From assembly GCA_036560445.1 (NCBI GenBank), contig DATBRG010000026.1, positions 1-10,739 of the forward strand: a stretch of DNA of 10,739 nt, in the 5' to 3' direction. Positions within the stretch are counted from its first letter, which is position 1. Every line of letters begins with the position of its first letter. The stretch is from DATBRG01 sp036560445. Lineage in GTDB: Bacteria > Pseudomonadota > Gammaproteobacteria > Burkholderiales > Methylophilaceae. Made by a program: the position numbers and the translations under genes. The notes beneath the pieces were generated by a model. That model made no database searches. It saw nothing but the letters and a program-made list of their open reading frames with translations, and was not told where the DNA came from. This document shows positions 6,456 to 10,739 of the stretch, in pieces.

Positions 6456-7922
6456 ATGCAAGCACGCTTGATTGATGTCGTTCGTGAGAGCTTTGGCCAT
6501 TCAGGGCAATGGATACTAGTTGTAGGCGACCTGATGCTCGACCGCTACATGATTGGCGAGGTAGAGCGAATTTCGCCCGAAGCCCCAGTGCCTGTAGTGC
6601 TGATCAAGCAGCAAAATGAACGCATTGGTGGCGCTGGCAACGTCGCGGCCAACCTTGCAAAACTTGGCATAGAGACGCGTATTGCTGCTTGTGTAGGTAG
6701 GGATAGCGAAGGGACCAGCCTGCTTAACATGATGAGCGAAATGGGCATCGCTACCTCTGGGGTTTTACGGTCAGCAGATCGCCCAACAACTGCGAAAACC
6801 CGTATCCTCGGCGGCCACCAGCAAATGATGCGACTGGATCAGGAAAGTCGTGAAACACTGAACGCTACAGAATCTCAGAAGCTACAGGCGCTGATTGAAC
6901 AACAACTGGCAGATAAGCCTGCGCTGGTTATTCTCTCGGACTATGCTAAAGGCGTACTCAGTAATCCCCTATGCCATAGCACTATCCAGAAATGTCGCCA
7001 GCTCAATATCCCTGTACTGGTCGATCCAAAAGGCCAAGATTACAGTAAGTACAAGGGCGCAACAGCGCTCACCCCGAACAAACGCGAGACTGCCGAGGCC
7101 TGCCGTGTTGACCCAAAAAATACTGCGGCCATCCTGCAAGCTGCAGCCATCTTACGCAAATCGCTGGATCTGGAATTCTTTGCGGTAACCCGTGGCGAGG
7201 AAGGCATCTCTCTTATTGATGCACACAATATGCTGCATATCCCGGCTACCGCCAAACAGGTATTCGATGTCTCCGGTGCTGGTGATACAGTCATTGCAAC
7301 GCTGGCGGCAGGCTTGATTCATGGCCTCAGCCACCACGAAGCTTTCCAGTTAGCCAACATCGCCGCCGGTGTAGTAGTCGGAAAAGTTGGGACTGCGCCT
7401 ATTACTCGTGATGATTTACTGCACGAACTCATCTCGCAGGACACCGCTGAGCAGGTAGACAAGGTTTGTGATCTGGCCAGCCTGCAGGCGCGGGTTGACC
7501 GCTGGAAATCCGTGGGGCTAACGGTAGTTTTCACTAATGGTTGCTTCGATCTTTTACATGCAGGACATGTCACCTATCTGGATGCGGCTCGCAAAACTGG
7601 TGACCGTTTGGTACTGGGCCTCAATACTGATCGCTCAGTAAGCGCGCTCAAAGGGCCTAGCAGGCCGGTCATCCATGAGCAGGACCGTGCTCGTGTATTA
7701 GCTGCGCTTGAGGCCGTAGATGCGGTCATCCTGTTTGACGAGGATACACCGCTGCAACTGATCAATACGATACGGCCCGATGTTATCGTCAAAGGCGACG
7801 ATTACCGCGAAGATCAGGTTGTGGGCGGCACAGAAGTAAAATCCTGGGGTGGCAAAGTCAAACTGATACCGATAGTGCCGGGGAGAAGCACCAGCGGCAT
7901 CATCGAGAAACTCTCATCCTAG
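6456..7922 (+). CDS. hldE: Bifunctional heptose 7-phosphate kinase / heptose 1-phosphate adenylyltransferase
   Basis: HldE (RfaE) does two steps of ADP-heptose synthesis: it phosphorylates heptose 7-phosphate at C-1, and after GmhB dephosphorylation it attaches AMP to make ADP-D-glycero-D-manno-heptose. Residues 1 to about 320 form a PfkB/ribokinase-type kinase with VVGDLMLDRY (22-31), RIGGAGNVAANLAKLG (56-71) and the GAGDT anion-hole motif (274-278), where Asp277 is the expected base. From about 355 to the end is a nucleotidyltransferase domain with FTNGCFDLLHAGH (359-371, HxGH signature) and GRSTSGII (476-483). Both active sites look intact. The 488-residue length is close to the 477 of E. 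coli. Some bacteria encode the halves separately (HldA and HldC), but here they are one gene. waaF follows after three bases. Confidence 0.97.
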   Translation: MQARLIDVVRESFGHSGQWILVVGDLMLDRYMIGEVERISPEAPVPVVLIKQQNERIGGAGNVAANLAKLGIETRIAACVGRDSEGTSLLNMMSEMGIATSGVLRSADRPTTAKTRILGGHQQMMRLDQESRETLNATESQKLQALIEQQLADKPALVILSDYAKGVLSNPLCHSTIQKCRQLNIPVLVDPKGQDYSKYKGATALTPNKRETAEACRVDPKNTAAILQAAAILRKSLDLEFFAVTRGEEGISLIDAHNMLHIPATAKQVFDVSGAGDTVIATLAAGLIHGLSHHEAFQLANIAAGVVVGKVGTAPITRDDLLHELISQDTAEQVDKVCDLASLQARVDRWKSVGLTVVFTNGCFDLLHAGHVTYLDAARKTGDRLVLGLNTDRSVSALKGPSRPVIHEQDRARVLAALEAVDAVILFDEDTPLQLINTIRPDVIVKGDDYREDQVVGGTEVKSWGGKVKLIPIVPGRSTSGIIEKLSS

Positions 7923-7925
7923 CCC

Positions 7926-8957
7926 ATGGCGCAAGCCAAGATTCTGGTACTGGGGCCTTCTTGGGTCGGCGACATGGTGCTGGCACAAAGCCTGTTCAAA
8001 ACACTGAAATCGACCCAGCCCGATACCCTGATTGATGTTGCCGCTCCACCCTGGACATTGCCCTTACTCGAACGCATGCCGGAAATCAGCAGTGCTATCG
8101 CACTACCTTTCAAACATGGGCAATTAGCGTTGCTTGAACGCATACGTTTGGGTAAAAGCCTGAGAAATAAGGGTTATAACCAGGCTATCCTGCTTACTAA
8201 CTCACTGAAATCAGCCATCCTGCCTTCCGTTGCAGGGATTCCACGTCGTACCGGGTTCCTAGGTGAGCTACGCTACGGACTAGTCAACGACATCCGCCCA
8301 CTTAATAAACAAAACCTGCCCCGCACTGTAGATAGGTTTGTAGCGTTGGGCTTGAGTAAAAATAGTGCGCTACCCCAGGATATACAGTTACCAGAACTAA
8401 TAGCGAAACCTGAGAATGGGCTGCAGGCATTGGAGAAGTTGGGCCAAAGCGCCCCGCAAGTTCCCGTGCTAGGGCTGTGCCCAGGGGCGGAGTATGGCGA
8501 GGCCAAACGCTGGCCCGCAGAATACTTTGCTGAGGTCGCCAATAACGCATTGGCCCAAGGCTGGCAGGTATGGTTATTCGGCTCTGATAAAGATACTAAG
8601 GTTACTCGCCACATCAACCAGCTATGCGGCAATCAGTGCCTGGACCTGGGCGGGAAAACCAAGCTGGGAGAGGCCATAGACTTGATGTCATTGACCACCG
8701 CTGTTGTCAGCAACGATTCAGGCCTTATGCATGTGGCTGCCGCTCTAGGTAAAAAAGTGGTGGCCATCTTCGGCTCATCCGACCCATACCACACGCCACC
8801 TATGAGTGCGCGAGCAACAATACTTTACCTAGGCCTTGAGTGCAGCCCGTGCTTTAAGCGAGAATGCCCGCTTGGTCACCTAAACTGCCTCAGGCAAATA
8901 CAACCGGTACAGGTTAGACAAGCGCTGATGGCGCAAACAATCCATGAAAAAAGTTAA
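7926..8957 (+). CDS. waaF: ADP-heptose--LPS heptosyltransferase II
   Basis: WaaF adds the second L-glycero-D-manno-heptose of the LPS inner core from ADP-heptose, on the cytoplasmic side of the inner membrane. The 343-residue protein belongs to family GT9 (GT-B fold). The N-terminal LGPSWVGDMVLAQSLF (9-24) holds the conserved Asp16 that aligns with the catalytic Asp of heptosyltransferases. AAPPWTLPLLERMPEI (39-54) is typical of WaaF. The C-terminal nucleotide-sugar half shows LCPGAEYGEAKRWP (184-197), SNDSGLMHVAAALGKKVVAIFGSSDP (from 262) and the Cys-rich ECSPCFKRECPLGHLNC (305-321) often found in WaaF. WaaC is the main alternative, but these segments and the length favour WaaF. It starts three bases after hldE and its last 14 bases overlap the acyltransferase gene. 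Confidence 0.94.
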   Translation: MAQAKILVLGPSWVGDMVLAQSLFKTLKSTQPDTLIDVAAPPWTLPLLERMPEISSAIALPFKHGQLALLERIRLGKSLRNKGYNQAILLTNSLKSAILPSVAGIPRRTGFLGELRYGLVNDIRPLNKQNLPRTVDRFVALGLSKNSALPQDIQLPELIAKPENGLQALEKLGQSAPQVPVLGLCPGAEYGEAKRWPAEYFAEVANNALAQGWQVWLFGSDKDTKVTRHINQLCGNQCLDLGGKTKLGEAIDLMSLTTAVVSNDSGLMHVAAALGKKVVAIFGSSDPYHTPPMSARATILYLGLECSPCFKRECPLGHLNCLRQIQPVQVRQALMAQTIHEKS

Positions 8958-9588
8958 AAAATATCTGCGCAAAATCTGGTACAAACTACTTGGAAGGCAA
9001 GAGCCGCCTAAGGTATTCAGTTCTCAGGCGAAATTCCGCGAGCATTATCCTCAGTATCAGGTTGGCATAGGTACGTACGGTTTCCCAGATGTTCATGATT
9101 GGGGACAAGGCACGATATTAAAAATCGGTGCCTATTGCTCAATTGCGCGCAATGTACAGATTTTCCTGGGCGGCAATCACAGGACTAACTGGATCAGCAG
9201 CTTTCCTTTCCCTAAATACTATCCCGAGCTTAATCACCTGATCGACGAATTTGGCATGACCAAAGGCAATGTCGTCATAGGCAATGATGTCTGGCTGGGG
9301 CGAGATTGCACGATTCTTTCCGGCATCACTATCGGTCATGGGGCGGTAGTAGGTACCGGTGCTGTAGTTACTAAAGATGTAGCGCCCTATTCTATTGTTG
9401 GTGGCAATCCGGCAAAGCATCTACGCTGGCGTTTTGACGAAGATACTCGTAAGGCCTTACTGGAGACCGCCTGGTGGGACTGGCCGGAAGACGAAATCCG
9501 GCAAGCGATGGATAAATTTTGTTCAGATGATATAGCCGGCTTTATTGACTATGCCAACTCAAGAAAACAACTACCATCAGCAAGCTGA
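8944..9588 (+). CDS. Hexapeptide-repeat acyltransferase (CatB/XAT-like)
   Basis: This 214-residue protein resembles the xenobiotic acetyltransferase (CatB/Vat) branch of left-handed beta-helix enzymes, which usually transfer acetyl from acetyl-CoA to a hydroxyl. Hexapeptide repeats run from about 56 to 154, for example IGAYCSIARNVQI (61-73), VIGNDVWLGRDCTI (111-124) and GHGAVVGTGAVVTKDV (131-146). The loop GGNHRTNW (76-83) carries His79, aligning with the family's catalytic His; IVGGNPAKHLRWRF (151-164) and the WWDWP tail (177-181) are also typical. The first 17 residues, MKKVKKYLRKIWYKLLG, form a strongly basic amphipathic stretch that may anchor the protein to the membrane. It overlaps waaF by 14 bases, suggesting coupled translation. 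By context it probably acetylates an LPS or capsule sugar; the substrate cannot be read from the sequence. Confidence 0.85.
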   Translation: MKKVKKYLRKIWYKLLGRQEPPKVFSSQAKFREHYPQYQVGIGTYGFPDVHDWGQGTILKIGAYCSIARNVQIFLGGNHRTNWISSFPFPKYYPELNHLIDEFGMTKGNVVIGNDVWLGRDCTILSGITIGHGAVVGTGAVVTKDVAPYSIVGGNPAKHLRWRFDEDTRKALLETAWWDWPEDEIRQAMDKFCSDDIAGFIDYANSRKQLPSAS

Positions 9589-9603
9589 CTGAATAACCAA
9601 ACT

Positions 9604-10739
9604 ATGCAAAATGATTCCAAATTTTATCTGGCCCCGAAAAACCTGACTCGGCTTTTATTGCTGATTGCGGGCCTGATCGCAATGTGGGCTGTCTTTCAAG
9701 AACATGGCCGCATCAATGATGATGGCGTGATTTATATTGAATCAGCACGACAATTCTCACTGGGCGAGTGGAAACTAGGCCTGAATCTCTACCCGTGGCC
9801 GTTATACCCACTATTGATCGCTGGTATCCATACATTCACAGGGCTTAGCCTTTATGGTGCAGGCCTGTTGCTATCAATCTCATTTTTCCTGCTATCTACA
9901 TATCTCTTCATGCTATTGGTCAGGGAAGTTGGTGGTACGAATCGCACCGTGATTGCAGCGATGCTCCTACTTTTCGCTTGTACTTACATGATGCGCTACA
10001 TCCTACCGACCATCATGCGTGAACAGGGGCATTGGGCATTCTACCTAGCGAGTTTGCTGTATTTTCTAAGGTTCTACCGTAGCAGTCGCTGGACAGATGC
10101 TCTGATCTGGCAAGTCTGTGCTATTACGGCCACGTTATTCAGAATAGAAGCCATCACCTGTCTGGTTTTACTACCATTCATCTTGCTTAGACAAAAAGAG
10201 ATGTCTTGGCGGGAGCGCGGGAAACGACTGTTTCGTGCACATGCATTTAACATACTGCTCGCTACAGTAGTGGCGCTGATTTTATTGGCGTCACCATCAC
10301 TAAAGCTCAGTGATCTAGGACGTCTGCATGAGCCTATGAGCGTTCTGCAAGGTGCATATCAGCAAATCACTCATGGTCTGATAGACAAAGCCCATATCAT
10401 AGGTGATACGGTATTAGGTAGCTTTCTCTCTGATTATGGCATGCAAGGGCTTATTCTCACCCTTGTCGCGGTAATTATCGGGAAAATCACTGCCTCGTCT
10501 GGTGTACTGGCATTTATTCTCGCTGCTATTTACAGCAAGATGAGCAAACTCGAACTCGCTCATGATGCACAACGCATACTTATTTGGACCGCTGGCCTAG
10601 GGCTATTGAATCTATGGGTTATTTTATTATGCAATTTCATATTGCCCAGCAGGCTCGCCATCCCAATTGCCTGGATTATTCTTATCTTTGGAGCATTCAC
10701 GCTAAATTCGATATACGACACATGGAAACAAAACAAATC
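9604..10739 (+). CDS. GT-C-type polytopic membrane protein, partial (probable glycosyltransferase)
   Basis: An open frame runs from the ATG at 9604 to the right edge without a stop (378 codons visible). The protein is mostly hydrophobic, with about nine possible membrane segments by eye. Its layout resembles GT-C (GT39/PMT_2-like) glycosyltransferases that use polyprenyl-phosphate sugars. After the first helix (about 14-31) comes an acidic loop, INDDGVIYIESARQFSLGEW (37-56). Next are YPWPLYPLLIAG (63-74), FRIEAITCLVLLP (179-191), similar to the TRPEG segment of such proteins, and PSRLAIP (348-354) near the visible end. Asp39-Asp40 sit where the catalytic acidic residues of GT-C enzymes lie. 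It begins 15 bases after the acyltransferase and has no clear Shine-Dalgarno. The context suggests LPS or exopolysaccharide assembly; without the C-terminus I cannot exclude a related ligase or a non-enzymatic membrane protein. Confidence 0.75.
   Translation, partial: MQNDSKFYLAPKNLTRLLLLIAGLIAMWAVFQEHGRINDDGVIYIESARQFSLGEWKLGLNLYPWPLYPLLIAGIHTFTGLSLYGAGLLLSISFFLLSTYLFMLLVREVGGTNRTVIAAMLLLFACTYMMRYILPTIMREQGHWAFYLASLLYFLRFYRSSRWTDALIWQVCAITATLFRIEAITCLVLLPFILLRQKEMSWRERGKRLFRAHAFNILLATVVALILLASPSLKLSDLGRLHEPMSVLQGAYQQITHGLIDKAHIIGDTVLGSFLSDYGMQGLILTLVAVIIGKITASSGVLAFILAAIYSKMSKLELAHDAQRILIWTAGLGLLNLWVILLCNFILPSRLAIPIAWIILIFGAFTLNSIYDTWKQNK

Noticed and set aside
8273..8632. 119-codon open frame antisense to waaF
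   Set aside because: It is a shadow of the waaF frame, with no family features.
1..10739. Whole-window look for CRISPR repeats, insertion sequences, tRNA genes, phage or defence genes
   Set aside because: None were seen; the gene content is core metabolism, regulation and LPS synthesis.

Overview
The window is an ordinary chromosomal segment of a Gram-negative proteobacterium, most likely a betaproteobacterium. It encodes lipopolysaccharide (LPS) inner-core heptose enzymes. It also carries recN, nadK, hrcA and hemH close together, an arrangement I recall from betaproteobacteria. Base composition looks close to balanced. I cannot name the genus; a methylotroph or ammonia oxidiser of the Nitrosomonadales is only a guess. 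All eleven coding regions look intact, apart from the two cut by the window edges. I see no tRNA, rRNA, CRISPR array, insertion sequence or attachment site.

Left part (1-1158): two genes run leftward, nadK (NAD kinase) and then recN (DNA repair ATPase, only its N-terminus in view). A 141-base AT-rich region separates them from the rightward genes and should hold divergent promoters.

Centre (1159-4880): a multi-spanning glycosyltransferase of the GT39/ArnT-like type comes first, then the heat-shock repressor hrcA, then ferrochelatase hemH three bases after hrcA. From memory nadK and hrcA are often direct divergent neighbours, so the glycosyltransferase looks like an extra gene placed between them. 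No CIRCE operator is visible at hrcA. A 72-base gap with a good extended -10 promoter element follows hemH.

Right part (4881-10739): a tightly packed LPS operon, hldD, gmhA, hldE and waaF. It makes ADP-L-glycero-D-manno-heptose and adds the second core heptose. It continues with a hexapeptide acyltransferase that overlaps waaF by 14 bases. The last gene is a second multi-spanning GT-C type protein that runs off the right edge. GmhB, which removes the 7-phosphate, and WaaC, which adds the first heptose, are not in the window and must be encoded elsewhere.

I did not find a new biological system. The points most worth a second look are the two membrane glycosyltransferases of unknown substrate, one with changed acidic positions in its catalytic loop, and the acyltransferase coupled to waaF.
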